Assembly (NCBI GenBank): GCA_027422505.1
Contig: JAPQWV010001408.1
Location: 26,011 to 90,010 of the forward strand
Origin: Craterostigma plantagineum
Lineage: Eukaryota; Streptophyta; Magnoliopsida; Lamiales; Linderniaceae
Reading direction: 5' to 3'
Length of the DNA stretch: 64,000 bases
Part shown: in pieces, positions 39,906 through 50,524 of the stretch
Layout of the letters: the number at the start of each line of letters is the position of its first letter
Position numbering within the stretch: the stretch's first letter is position 1
Program-made: the position numbers and the translations under genes
Notes under the pieces: model-generated
Database searches by the model: none
What the model was told of the DNA's origin: nothing
The model's input: the letters and a program-made list of their open reading frames with translations, nothing else

Positions 39906-40609
39906 TCAATAGAATACACAACAATTAACTTTATATATAAACATATCAGACAGAAGGGTTTTTAGGAAGAGAGAGTGCTGAGAAAATAGAAAGTGAAAAC
40001 GAATGCAAGAAAACAAAGGCTCGAAGCAGTGTACGAGGCTTCTAGCGAATTGGTTGGTTGTTGCAGCACCAGTTGCTAGAATGTACGACACTATCTGCCA
40101 TGCATGCATATATAATTATATATAATAGTTGCTCAATATATATATGCACGGTTTTTTATATATAAAGCGTATATATCAGTGTAGTGTAGTGTAGTGTTGT
40201 TACTGATAAAAAATTAATAATTCAACCTTGTCTGCGAACTGCGATGAAATCGACGTAATATGCAGAGCAAAGGCGATTATTTCCAAGTGGTAATAATCTG
40301 GACAACTATGGACGCTGTCTGGGCGAGGGTGTATAAGAGACCAGTCACTACTGCAGCCAACAGATATCCGCCGACATGAATTCTCATCATCATTATTAAT
40401 TATTATTATTAAATGTTTTTGCTTAAATCAATTGTTCATATTGATCGACCGATATATATGCGTAAATAAATAAATGCGAGAAAATGAAAACACTCATATT
40501 AATATTTTCTCACGAAAATGAATGATGATATATGAAGAAGCCCTTTCTTCCCTGTTGCGAGTACAGCGAGTGACGCCAGAAGGCAAACCAGCGTTAGAAT
40601 CCTCACCAT
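39906..40609 (-). pseudogene. CASP-like pseudogene, tandem relative of the intact copy
   Basis: Three blocks match the exons of the intact CASP-like gene at 41319-42034, in the same order. Block 1 (from ATG 40609) gives MVRILTLVCLLASLAVLATG. Block 2 (about 40370-40240) gives GYLLAAVVTGLLYTLAQTAS then IVVQIITT, followed by a frame break and stop. Block 3 (about 40094 downwards) gives IVSYILATGAA, then loses about 40 bases relative to the paralogue and ends early. The paralogue has GACAG before block 2, but here the splice AG is absent (GGCGG). Multiple independent lesions argue for a true pseudogene rather than sequence error. Confidence 0.7.
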
Positions 40610-40623
40610 CAAGGATAAAGAGG

Positions 40624-40740
40624 GAGAGGAGGAGGAGGAGGAGGAGAAGTTATTAACTAAATATATTCTATTACGTTATTATTGAAGAAGAAGAAGATAT
40701 TATTAACTAAATATATTCTATTACTTATTATTTATGTACA
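40624..40740. repeat. Short GGA run and local AT duplication
   Basis: A (GGA)n/(AGG)n run lies at about 40624-40648. The unit TATTAACTAAATATATTCTA occurs at about 40650 and again near 40700, separated by a GAA run. This is a small local duplication upstream of the CASP-like pseudogene. Confidence 0.7.
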
Positions 40741-41318
40741 TGTAAGTTCTTGTGTAGTTGAATTTATATGGAAGGCGCTAACGTCCGCACCTTATTCTCC
40801 CGAAATATTACAAAGCCTAATTAATTAAAGGATTAAAAATAAACTAATCATACAAGTAAACTCTAATGGGGGCGACCGCTAAGATCTCAATTAGCTAGAG
40901 AATAAAGGGGGTTGACTTCTTCATTTAATCATTAATAAAGCTGGCGGACGTGATGAGCTGTCCACTTACAAATTACGATATCTATTATATCTAATTATGT
41001 ACCCACTCCATCCATAAGTAACATACTTGGTAAAAACTATCTTTATGTATAGTTTACAATTTAGTTGCTAATCATGACTGCTGCTTGAGGAAAGGGAACA
41101 TAATTATTTCTCACGTACATCACAAAGGAACGAATACTTGATCAGTTCCATTACACTCGACCAGGAAATCGTTTCATTACACAAGAAAATAACAAATAAT
41201 ACAAACCACAACACAATAACTGTACTTTCGCTTCACTAATACCACAGCACAGCACCAACAAATTACCCTTAATTAAGTCGACGACGGCATTTTGTGAACA
41301 CATCTTTTACATAGATCA
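40741..41318. other. Intergenic between the two CASP-like copies
   Basis: AT-rich spacer between the pseudogene and the 3' end of the intact CASP-like gene. No coding sequence or element is visible. Confidence 0.5.
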
Positions 41319-42034
41319 TCAGACTGATTTCTTAGGAAGAGCCAGCGACGAGAAGACGGAAGAAATAGCGGTGAGAACGAATGCGAAAAAGCATAGGCTC
41401 GTAGAAGCGTACGTCACTCGCGTGAATCGAGACGTTCCGTTGTATACGTCCTGACTCATCCCATAACTCGCTGCAGCGCCAGTCGCAAGTACGTAAGAAA
41501 CTATCTGCAATTCGAAAGCAAATCTCAGCATATAAATATATGTGTGTAATATATTGTATATATGTCTGAAAAAATTATTTAATTTGAACCTTATCTCCGA
41601 TGAAATCAAAGTATGCAGCATTATTGTCTCCGCCAGGACGATTCCCAGTAGTGATTTGGACAACTACGGAGGCTGTCTGAGAGAGTGCATAGGCGAGGCC
41701 AATCACTGATGTAGCACAGAGATATCTGTCGCCAAATTACCCCATGCATATATATGTTTCCAATATCATTAAACATAGCCCAAGATAGAGGAGATGAGAG
41801 GAGAGGATGAGATATAATTATATGAACTCAGCTCATGATCACACACTTATCTGACCTGAATGCCTTGAAGTCTTTGAATTTGAGGTTGTAAAAAATTTCA
41901 AGATCTCCATCGTAGACCGTTGTGCTTGCCGTTGTGAGAAGGACGAGCGCTGCGACTAGGAAGACGATCGTTAGAAGCCTTAAGATCAAAGACACGTATG
42001 GTGGAACGGCGAAAGAAGGCGGCGGTGAAGCCAT
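41319..42034 (-). CDS. CASPL: CASP-like four-membrane-span protein (DUF588 family), 3 exons
   Basis: Minus-strand exons 42034-41856, 41725-41590 and 41504-41319 give 166 residues in frame. Four hydrophobic segments are visible: LILRLLTIVFLVAALVLLTT near the N-terminus; YLCATSVIGLAYALSQTASV; IVSYVLATGAAASYG; and STSLCFFAFVLTAISSVFSS. Conserved CASP-family features include the Arg in TM1 (ILRLL) and the Asp-containing loop before TM3 (AYFDFIGDKIVSYVL). CASP-like proteins form plasma-membrane scaffolds; Casparian-strip members organise lignin deposition. Length and loops fit the CASPL4D type rather than true CASPs, stated tentatively. A degenerate relative lies immediately downstream. Confidence 0.92.
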
Positions 42035-42479
42035 TTTTAGTATTATTGTTTATTATTGTCGAAAACTTCAAGCAGGCTAATATATATATTTAAAGGGTCG
42101 AATGTGCTTCGATCGCTTTTGCGTCGTATCGAATTTATACAAGGTTGGGCTGGGATTCACGTCTACTGTTTGCCAGGAACATATTAATTAATATATTGGA
42201 GTTGAGGAGTTGTAAGAAAATATGAAGTACTTTGCTTAGTTGGGATGGGACGACTTCAATTTGTCAACGAGGGTTGACTTTCATGTGTTTTCCAAGCTGG
42301 CCGATAATTGTTTTCCATTTCTTTCCATGGGCTGGAAATTGTGGTTATTGGGTCAAGGCTCATAAGATAAAGCCCATTACTCGTTTTCCTTGGTTTTCTC
42401 GCCCAAAGAAAACACCAAGAAAGCCTTTATCTTCTCTGTTGTCTTCTGTTTCTCGGCATCTCAGTCTTCCTAGTTCTCG
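42035..42479. other. Divergent promoter region (CASP-like / plastid protein)
   Basis: Spacer of about 445 bp between two divergent genes. A GCCCAT motif (site II-like) lies near 42373, and GCCCAAAG near 42401. No gene is present. Confidence 0.5.
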
Positions 42480-44175
42480 ATGGCCACCGTGAGAGTTCCG
42501 TTTGCTGTTACTGGTGAGTCATGTTCGTCTGCTTCAGCTAATAATTGCTCATCGATACGAAGATTCTGCACAGCAATTTATGCTTCTTTTTATTTTTTGT
42601 TTTTTTTTCTGCGACGATATCCTTCTGTGTTTTTTTTTTCTATCGGATGCAAACAGACCAAACACGTGTTTGATTGATCGCAGGAGGAAATCGCCACCTT
42701 CAGAGCTGCGATGTCTTATCATCGAATTCTGGTGTTTTTATCAAGACGCGGCAGCTGACGCTTCAGAAGACAAGTCGCTCTTCTGCGAATCGTAGCTTGT
42801 CTGTTAATGCGAATTACGAGTAAGAAATTGCAACGTGTGAACTTATTTTCAGCTGACTAACACAGTGGGAGCTGAAGCAGAGATGCTTTATTTTCTTACT
42901 TTTTTGATTTGTGCTTTTCCATGGATTGTCTCAATCGGAAAAAATAAATTAAAACTTTGCCGTTTACAAATAAAATGTAGTCGCTGTTTCATTGAGCATG
43001 TTGTAGGAAATTGCAAAGAAGAAATCGTTGAATGATGAACTATTTGTTTCTATGTCGTGTGTTAGCATTGAGCATGGTATGTGGGACCTTGTCGCACAAT
43101 TCAGTGACCTCATTGAACCATTCACTGAGGCACTGCTGCAGCGCATAGGATCAAATGAAAATCATATTGTTATCGATAAAATAACGTGCTTGTGAGCTTT
43201 CATGTATGCTTCTTGCTTTGAATAATGAAGCTGGTGTATCTCCCGGGCATGATTTATTACTTTATCCAGTGATTACTCTGTGTTCTGTTTTATATTTACA
43301 TGCTTCATTGCTATGTGCAGTGATCGGGGAAGTGGAAGTGGTGCTGATTTCGTAGCTGGCTTTGTTTTAGGAGGTGCAATATTTGGAACTCTTGCGTATG
43401 TTTTTGCTCCCCAGGTGAGTGTGTGTGCCATATCCTGAAGCTTCAATGCACCTCCAATGATATCACCTCTGAATCAATCAATATCTGGATCTTTTACATG
43501 GTGGATGGAAGTAGTTACATAATGAATTGATTTCTCTGCAATCACCCATCAGAAATCAAATTTAAGTTCATGAGCTGTTAATGGCTCTGAGGTTTTCACC
43601 TGTTTGGATAATGTTGCTCCTAAATTAGCTCTTACATGGCAGTTCATGATCCGCCTCTATTATCACCTCACCTCATGCACTGAATTAGCTTGTTTGTTAT
43701 CTGATATAACATTCTTGACTTCTGAAATCCATATTCGAGAAGGAAGCAAACGTTTCATAACATCAGTGAATCTATCTATTTTCGTCGACATATTGCTTTA
43801 ATCACCCGCCCCGATCCTATGTTACTAGATAAGAAGGTCAATTTTGAATGAAGATGAGTACGGGTTTAGGAGGACCAAGAAACCAATTTACTACGATGAG
43901 GGTTTGGAGGTAACTAACTATGCCACTCCGTGCTGTTCTTGCTTTCGACGAGATTGTAGTATTTATTAGATATCCTTTTTCTCTCTTCTCTCTTTTTGGT
44001 TATTTACCTCTCATCTGTTTTGCCACTGTACAAGGTTCAGAAAACCAGGCAAACACTGAATGAGAAGATAAGCCAACTCAACTCTGCCATTGACAGCGTC
44101 TCTTCTCGGCTGAGAGGAAGCAATAATATTCCTCAAGTTCCCGCCGAGGCCGATCCTGAAGAATCTGCCTTGTAA
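42480..44175 (+). CDS. Plastid-targeted glycine-zipper membrane protein (inner-envelope type), 6 exons
   Basis: Exons 42480-42513, 42684-42819, 43066-43191, 43321-43414, 43829-43909 and 44035-44175 give 203 residues. The N-terminus (MATVRVPFAVTGGNRHLQS, rich in Ser/Arg, few acids) is a likely chloroplast transit peptide. A Gly-rich hydrophobic segment, GADFVAGFVLGGAIFGTLAY, is the single membrane anchor and resembles a YtxH-like glycine zipper. After it come IRRSILNEDEYGFRRTKKP and a helical region (TRQTLNEKISQLNSAIDSVS). An Arabidopsis protein of this kind is described as chloroplast inner-envelope; I name no symbol. Biochemical role is unknown. Confidence 0.82.
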
Positions 44176-45295
44176 GAAAACTTGAACAACTGCTTCTTGC
44201 ACCTCATATCAGTTCGCTATTTGAATCTATGTTTATGATCTTTTTGGTGTCGTAAGATTTAAGTCCCCAATGCCTTGAAAACATTCTGTAATTCGTGCGT
44301 GGATTGTTGGCTACCACAATGATCTCATCTAATGAGACGTGTTTCTTTTTTTATTTTTGATAGATAACATTTTATTTTTGCAGTTAAACCACGTAACAAT
44401 GATCACCGAGCTTTCACATCGTGACAAATACCACTAACTAATAACGCAACTACCGTCATAGTTTCACTGTTTTTTTCTAATAATGTCAACTGCCTATGAT
44501 GTCACACTTATATGACTAATATCGACATGATTTATTGCGTTAACCTACTAAAATCAACTGCTGAATTATTTATTCTTCACCTAAAGTGTTAAAGGCTGTA
44601 TTAACAGTTCTCATCCATCCATCACATGCATGCACGATGCAACCATACATTTTTAATACGTCCTTTATACCATAAAAGCACAGAAAAATCCAACCCGATT
44701 TATAACCTTCATTTAAATATAAGCCTAATGATCAATGTTATTTTATCATACAGGTATCTCTCTCCATGCGATTTACAAGAATGTACAGATAGTTAATAGT
44801 TTTTGAAGAGCGAATACATTAATTGTAAATGGGGAATATCATCATCATTGACGTGCCCGATATTATTATATTTGTTTTCCGTCGATGCAAGTTCGTTTTT
44901 TTTTTCTTTTCTTAAAGCAGTGGGGACTCTTATGGTGAGGAGTCTTTTCTTTTCTGTCTCCGACAAAAGTTTCGCTCTGTTTCTTTCTTTAGCTTCATGA
45001 AAGCAATGAATCTGTTTGCGTAATTGAAACTCTAGACGAAGACACCAAACCCAAGTTGTAAGCTCTTATGGGTCACACTCACAGTCAGTTCTGTACACTT
45101 TGTCTGCCTTTCTCTTACACAGCGAAGTGTACTTATTTTGTAGGTACAGGTGAAGAAGGAAGGGAAGAATGTCAGCAGTTTATTTAGGAGAGTAATGATT
45201 ATATCTCTATTTCGGAGCATCTAATACTCATATCCTACGTTAGAGGAAAACTCTGTTCTTATTCGCTTTGCTGATAAAGGTTGCTGCTTCACTCC
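44176..45295. other. Intergenic and leader of the WEB gene
   Basis: 1.1 kb of AT-rich DNA with the preceding 3' UTR, then a pyrimidine-rich stretch from about 44870 that looks like the leader of the WEB-family gene. No further gene is visible. Confidence 0.5.
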
Positions 45296-48131
45296 ATGTC
45301 TGCAAAATCCAAGTAAGTTCAGTGGTTATTTTACCTGGATCTGACGAGGGACGTTGTTAGTTTTTCAAGTTATTCTTGTAAGATTTTAGATTTTCTTTTT
45401 TACCGAGTGAAGTTGGTCTTTTATGATTCTCTGTTTACTTGCGGAATATGGGATCCTTAACAGTGACAAACCGTCATGTTCTTTGGCTTATTTCCATACC
45501 CTTCTGTGCTACAATTTGCATTATCTTTCTTCTGTCCATTAACATGTGATTTCTGCTTTCCATTAGATTTTCTCGGCCTGGAACTCCAAATGCCAATGCT
45601 TCGCCTGCCACTCCTCGATTCGCCAGCAAAAGTAGCCGTGGATTGGCAAAATCGAATGCTGACTCAGCTTCCCCGATGCATAATGCTCGTATATCTTTAG
45701 ATGATCAATCCCCAAAATCCATCACAACACCACACAGAAGATCGCCTAAGCTGCTCTTCACCTCGATTGATGTAAGAACTTACCGACTTCAGGCACAAAT
45801 TTGAGTTCACTGTCAGAATTAATAGTAGGATTGTTAGTTATATCTGAGATTTTCTGTTTTTATTCGAGCTTTCGTGACATTTTTGTTTCCGTCCAGAAAA
45901 GGCCGACTCGCATCTTGAGACCATCAGAACTTCAGGAGGAGTTAAATCAAGCCCAAGAAGATCTGATGAAGGCAGAGGAAAAGTTGGCCATCGTCGAGAA
46001 AGAAAAAGACAAGGCTCTCAACGAACTTAAGGAGGCGAAAAGGTTGTCCTACGAATCACACGAAAAGCTCGTGGATGCGCTGTTGGCTAAAAAGAGAGCC
46101 GAAGAAAGTTCTGAGATTGAAAAGTTTCGAGCAGTCGAGTTGGAGCAGGTGAACATAGAAGAAGCTCAAAGGAAGGAAGGAGAATGGCTGAAAGAGATCG
46201 AAGCTGTCAGAAGCCAACACGCCGTCGACTTATCTGCTCTTTTATCTGTGTCCGAGGAGCTTCAAAAGGCGAAGCAAGAGCTATCGATGATGTTTGATGC
46301 GAAGAACCAGGCAATGAACCACGCCGAAGATGCAACTCAATTAGCTGAGATTAATGCTGAGAAGGTTGAGTCTCTAACTTCTGAGCTGCTTCAGCTGAAA
46401 TCAGTTCTTGAATCGCGGGCTGAAGCCGAGGCTGATGAGAAGAATAATTACACGTCCGAGTTTAAATTGGAGGTGGAATCTTTAAGACAGCAACTTAAGG
46501 TTGCAAAGGCTTTCGAGGAAAGAGCAGCAGAAAAAGAGGTTGTCTTAGAGCAGCTTAACGTCGACCTTGAAGCTGCAAAGATGGTCGAGTCTTATATGCG
46601 GCGGATTGCTGAGGAGTTGCATGAAAGGTCGAAGGATTTCGAATCTCAAACCGAAGAAGCGAAGAGAATGGAAAGGCATGCCTCGGAATCTTTGGAATCT
46701 GCGATCAATCGATTAGAAGGAAGCAATGATTCGTTACGCGGAGCAGAATCTGAGCTAGCGGATTTAAAAGAAAGGATGCGCTTGTTAGAAACCACTGTTT
46801 CTAAACAGAAGAATGATTTGGAAGAATCGGAGAGGAATCTCTTGTTATCCAAAGCAGAAGCTTCTCAGTTTGGTAAGATGATTGAATCTGTGATGTCTGA
46901 GCTTGAAACTGTGAGAGAGGAAAAGGCTCAGTCGTTAGAGAATGAGAAGCTCTCCGCCGAAATGGTCCAAACATTGTTAGACGAAAGGAACAAACTCGAA
47001 AACGAACTGGAAAATTCGAGAGGTGAAGAAGATAAAAGCAGGGAAGCATTGGAAAGTTTAGCATTGGCCCTAAACGAGGTTTCCTCCGAAGCTAGAGAGA
47101 CGAAGGAGAAGCTATTGTTTGCCCAGGTCGAGCGAGAAAATTACGAAAAGAAAGTAGAAGAATTGGAGCTCGTATTGAAAAGGACCAAAGACGAGTACGA
47201 AGGCGAGCTTCATGATTCCAAACAAGAGATAGATGCTCTTACAAGCTCAGTCAAACATTTGAAGCAAGAATACGAGAACTTGAAATCTGAATCGGAGCAA
47301 AAAGAGATTCAGCTGATGAGCTCGGCGAAGATGTCCGAAGAAGAGAAATCACTCGTGGAGGACGAAATAGCTAAGCTGATTAATCTAGTGAAATCAGCAG
47401 AGGAAGAAGCTCGCGCTTCGAAGCATGAAGAAGATCGCTGGAAAAGTTCGTTTAAAGAAGCTGAGTCAGAAGTGATCTACCTTAAAAAGGCCCTCGATGA
47501 AGCAAAGGCTGAGAGCATGAGTTTTAAAGAAGGCTTAGCGAACAAAGAAAAGGAGCTTCGTAACGTTCTTTTAGAGAATGAAGAACTACGAAGAAAAGAG
47601 GAGGAAAAGGAGGTCGAATTGCCAAAGCTGCTTGAAGAAGCTTCGACCGAGAAACAATATGGTGAGACGTTCGAAAGCGAAAAAGACCATGGCTTCCTAC
47701 CCAAAGTGGTGGAATTGACCGAACGAAACGAAAAAGAAGATGCAGAAGCTTCGCAGAAAGAAGATATAACCCCAAAGGAGAAGCTTACAGAACGTGGTGA
47801 GGAAGATGACGATTCCTTGCAAAGAGCTTCGGAAACTGCAGAATCAAACGGGAAAGATGAGAAAGAGAAAGAAGGTGATTATTCTACTGAATCCGACTTA
47901 AAAATGTTTGAAATTTGCAATACAGATGAAAAGGAATTGACTACTCAAGATCAAGAGCGGGAATCTACCGACGACGAACTTGAACAGAAAGCTGAGAATC
48001 CATCGGCTGAGAGTATCAACAGTGGCACAACATCACCTCCTGCAAGAGAGAACAGCAGTCAGAAGAAGAAGAAACCTCTGCTTCGAAAATTCGGAAGCCT
48101 ACTGAAGAAGAAGAGCCCGGCTAAGTCGTAA
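45296..48131 (+). CDS. WEB-family long coiled-coil protein (WEB1/PMI2-like), 3 exons
   Basis: Exons 45296-45312, 45567-45771 and 45897-48131 give 818 residues. The N-terminus (MSAKSKFSRPGTPNANASPA) is Ser/Pro/Arg-rich, followed by RPTRILRPSELQEELNQAQE, where a coiled coil of more than 500 residues begins (repeated Leu/Glu/Lys heptads). The C-terminal third is acidic with many EK and ED pairs, and it ends with a basic tail KPLLRKFGSLLKKKSPAKS. This plan matches the WEB family, whose founders WEB1 and PMI2 control the speed of light-driven chloroplast movement through actin. Some members are annotated as chloroplastic; here the N-terminus could be such a signal. The start is set by the small first exon whose AA carry joins A of exon 2 to make Lys. 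Confidence 0.88.
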
Positions 48132-48506
48132 TGTAATACAGTTCAACCACTTACCACCATCTTTGTCCTGCTGAAAAATTGGTTAATATAGGAATATTGG
48201 ACTCCACATTAGTTTGTGTTGATTGTTTGTTCGTTTAAATCCTGGTTTGTTTTCCGTGGTTGTTTGAGGGGGATTTGAATGTGAAGGAATTTCTATCATC
48301 TAGATTATGTCGAATTCAAACCTTTGATATGGTATTCGACTCAGAGTATGTTCGAAGCTTAGAAACATGAATCGTAAAGCAACACAGACGACAACTGATG
48401 AGACAGCAGATCAGATGCAAGAGTGGATTGTAACACGAAGTATTAAAGAAACAACTCGAAATTCAAATTGGCGGCGACCCCTCTCTCTATCTGCCGTGGT
48501 AATCAG
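48132..48506. other. Intergenic between convergent genes
   Basis: 3' UTRs of the WEB-family gene and the Bet v 1-like gene. No other feature is seen. Confidence 0.55.
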
Positions 48507-49090
48507 TCAATTAGTGCTGTTCGAATTGTTGTAGTTCTTCTCCAAGTGGTCTTTTGCAGCTTGCATGACTGCAGCTAAGGCATCAATGGAGACCAACGAT
48601 GCATTAGCAGCAGCCTCTTCTTTGACCTCGTACTCGATAGTCGACTTTGTGATGCACCGATCTTTCTTCCCTTCGTTCTCCTTAATCTCCAATCGGACCC
48701 TATACAGAGTAAAACCAAGGTCCAAGAACCCGCCTTCGACAACCTCGGTTTCCTTGAGCAGTTTCTCCTCGTCCACCACCGTGAACTTTTCTTTGAAAGC
48801 CATAACAGTCTCGGGCCCTAACCAATACAATGAGATATAAAAAACATTCCATCTCTATAACAACATCGTAAAGAGTACAAGAAAAATGCCTCTATCTGCG
48901 TGTGACCTGTACGAAAGAAGAGCTCGATGATGGTTCCAACGCCACCGTCGCCCTGTACGACGTCGACCTTGCTTACGACGTGGGACAGTGATTCTCGGAC
49001 AAGATCTGCGAGCTTGAGGGTTCCATATAGGTTCCAAGCTTCACTTGCAGGCACATTTACCTCTATCTCCTTCGACAGTGTTCCAAACAT
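48507..49090 (-). CDS. Bet v 1 / norcoclaurine synthase-like (PR-10/MLP superfamily) protein, 2 exons
   Basis: Minus-strand exons 49090-48907 and 48817-48507 give 164 residues, the usual length. It starts MFGTLSKEIEVNVPASEAW and contains the glycine-rich loop GDGGVGTI, then KEKFTVVDEEKLLKETEVVE, GGFLDLGFTLYRVRLEI, and a C-terminal helix (NASLVSIDALAAVMQAAKDH). The single intron sits at the conserved Bet v 1 position. The fold makes a hydrophobic pocket that binds small ligands. Sequence is nearest to norcoclaurine-synthase-like proteins, but most such homologues have no proven catalytic role, so I do not claim alkaloid synthesis. Confidence 0.9.
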
Positions 49091-49513
49091 TTTTCCTTCT
49101 ATCTTTGTGTGTAGGTAGATTTGGATAGAATAGATATATATTGTACCTTGTTCTATATATGCTTTGCCTGATGAATCGAGGCTGTTTGAACTTTTGCCAT
49201 ACTGTCGTAACAGAGCATCAAATGGACGGCATTGGGTAAAACCAGACAAGAGATAGCACTCGAGAATCTTGGAAAATGTGGCTGAGAATCTTTTAAGTCT
49301 GAGAGAGATTGACCCATGCAGCATAGTTTTGTATGTATATAGAGAAATAGTTATTACAAGTAAACAAGAAAACAAAACAGTTTTAATGAGGTTACAGTGA
49401 CAGCGTACGAGAAATACAGCATAAAAATCATAGATATCTCACACGCCAGATGATGGAGAGCATAAGTGATCGAATGATGCCCCTAACTGCAAACTGGGCA
49501 AGAATAAGAAAAA
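49091..49513. other. Upstream region of the Bet v 1-like gene
   Basis: Its presumed promoter with several TATATA motifs (near 49132). No coding signal. Confidence 0.45.
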
Positions 49514-49798
49514 TTACCATTGTTGTGGTGCTACGAGCCCACTGTCGAAGAATGATTTTCTTCCAATTTGCCTCACAATGACTTCAACATCTGCCTCGGC
49601 CATTATCTCGTCCCCTTCAGCTACCTCAAACATATGTCCTTTTTCATGCGATGAATTGAAATGCGCGAGATAAAACAGGAGTTTGCGGTTCAATGCGGAG
49701 CAATATATACCAAGAATCGTTAGTTGGCACACTACAGCAAGTGATTCTGATCTTAATATTTCCTCCTCCGATAGAATTTGCACAGACTCCAATTCCAT
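49514..49798 (-). CDS. Hypothetical ORF, 94 codons
   Basis: From ATG 49798 (MELESVQILSEEEIL) the frame stays open to a stop at 49514, and it is open upstream for about 33 more codons without ATG. Composition is soluble and mixed, and I do not recognise a domain. It lies between the Bet v 1-like gene and U6, and part may be an exon of an unrecognised gene or chance. No splice partners were convincing. Low confidence. Confidence 0.25.
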   Translation of the reverse strand: MELESVQILSEEEILRSESLAVVCQLTILGIYCSALNRKLLFYLAHFNSSHEKGHMFEVAEGDEIMAEADVEVIVRQIGRKSFFDSGLVAPQQW

Positions 49799-50026
49799 AC
49801 TGAAATTCAGCTCCGTATCCACACTACGCACAATGTAGACACGAACTGTACCAAGTATTGGGTATCGAAATCTAAGTTGCACAAACGAACAGTCCAAAAC
49901 TTTACAGATGTCGAAGTCTCAGCCAAATCTGAGCTCAAAATCCCTAATCTTCTCTCTCGGAAGCAGCCCAACGCTTTCAATCATTCACCTGAGCAGGAAA
50001 AAAAAGGTATCGGAAAATGAAAAAAA

Positions 50027-50076
50027 AAAATTTGGACCATTTCTCGATTTGTGCGTGTCATCCTTGCGCAGGGGCC

Positions 50077-50108
<32 letters not shown>

Positions 50109-50128
50109 TCGGATGTCCCCGAAGGGAC
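50027..50128 (-). ncRNA. U6: U6 spliceosomal snRNA
   Basis: The minus strand reads GTCCCTTCGGGGACATCCG, then AACGATACAGAGAAGATTAG, then GCAAGGATGACACGCA and a terminal T run. These include the 5' stem-loop, the ACAGAGA box and the AGC-type catalytic region; length to four terminal Ts is 102. U6 pairs with U2 and the 5' splice site in the catalytic spliceosome. Transcription by RNA polymerase III ends in the T run at 50021-50030. Sequence appears fully conserved, so the gene is probably functional. Confidence 0.98.
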
Positions 50129-50150
50129 GCACTATCCTCTGAGGACTCTC

Positions 50151-50193
50151 TATATAAACATAGCTCTGCTCACTAACCAAAGCGGTGTGGGAC
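50151..50193 (-). promoter_or_regulatory. U6 promoter: USE and TATA box
   Basis: On the minus strand the upstream sequence element GTCCCACACCG lies at 50193-50183 and TTTATATA at 50158-50151, with 24 bp between them. The TATA is about 23-30 bp before the RNA start. This spacing is the polymerase III type in plants; polymerase II snRNA genes have about 10 bp more. Confidence 0.93.
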
Positions 50194-50524
50194 ATCAGCT
50201 AATAAACGAAGAAAATCTTAGTGGGCCGAACCTTTTCAAGGTTCGTCTTTTCGGGCTTTATATGAATGACCTATGTTGTCAGGCCCAGCGTATACTCGAA
50301 GCCCACCCATTTTGAGCTGTAATTAATTTGAAGATCGATCATATATAGATTAGATTATTCCATTTATGGAAATAAAATATTAATCAGATTCAGAGGAGTC
50401 CCAACCATCTAACTCTGAAGACAAAGGAGTGCGTATATAACTTAAACCTTACACAACGATTACCAATTAAATACAAGAGAGAGCCTTTACTTTCGTAGGA
50501 AACATATCAGACAAGAGAAGAGAC

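Noticed and set aside
46646..47775. Several antisense frames in the WEB gene
   Set aside because: They are shadows of a Glu/Lys-rich coding sequence whose complement has few stops.
49908..50315. Plus-strand frame of 135 codons across U6
   Set aside because: It runs through the U6 RNA gene and its promoter in antisense, so it is a chance frame.
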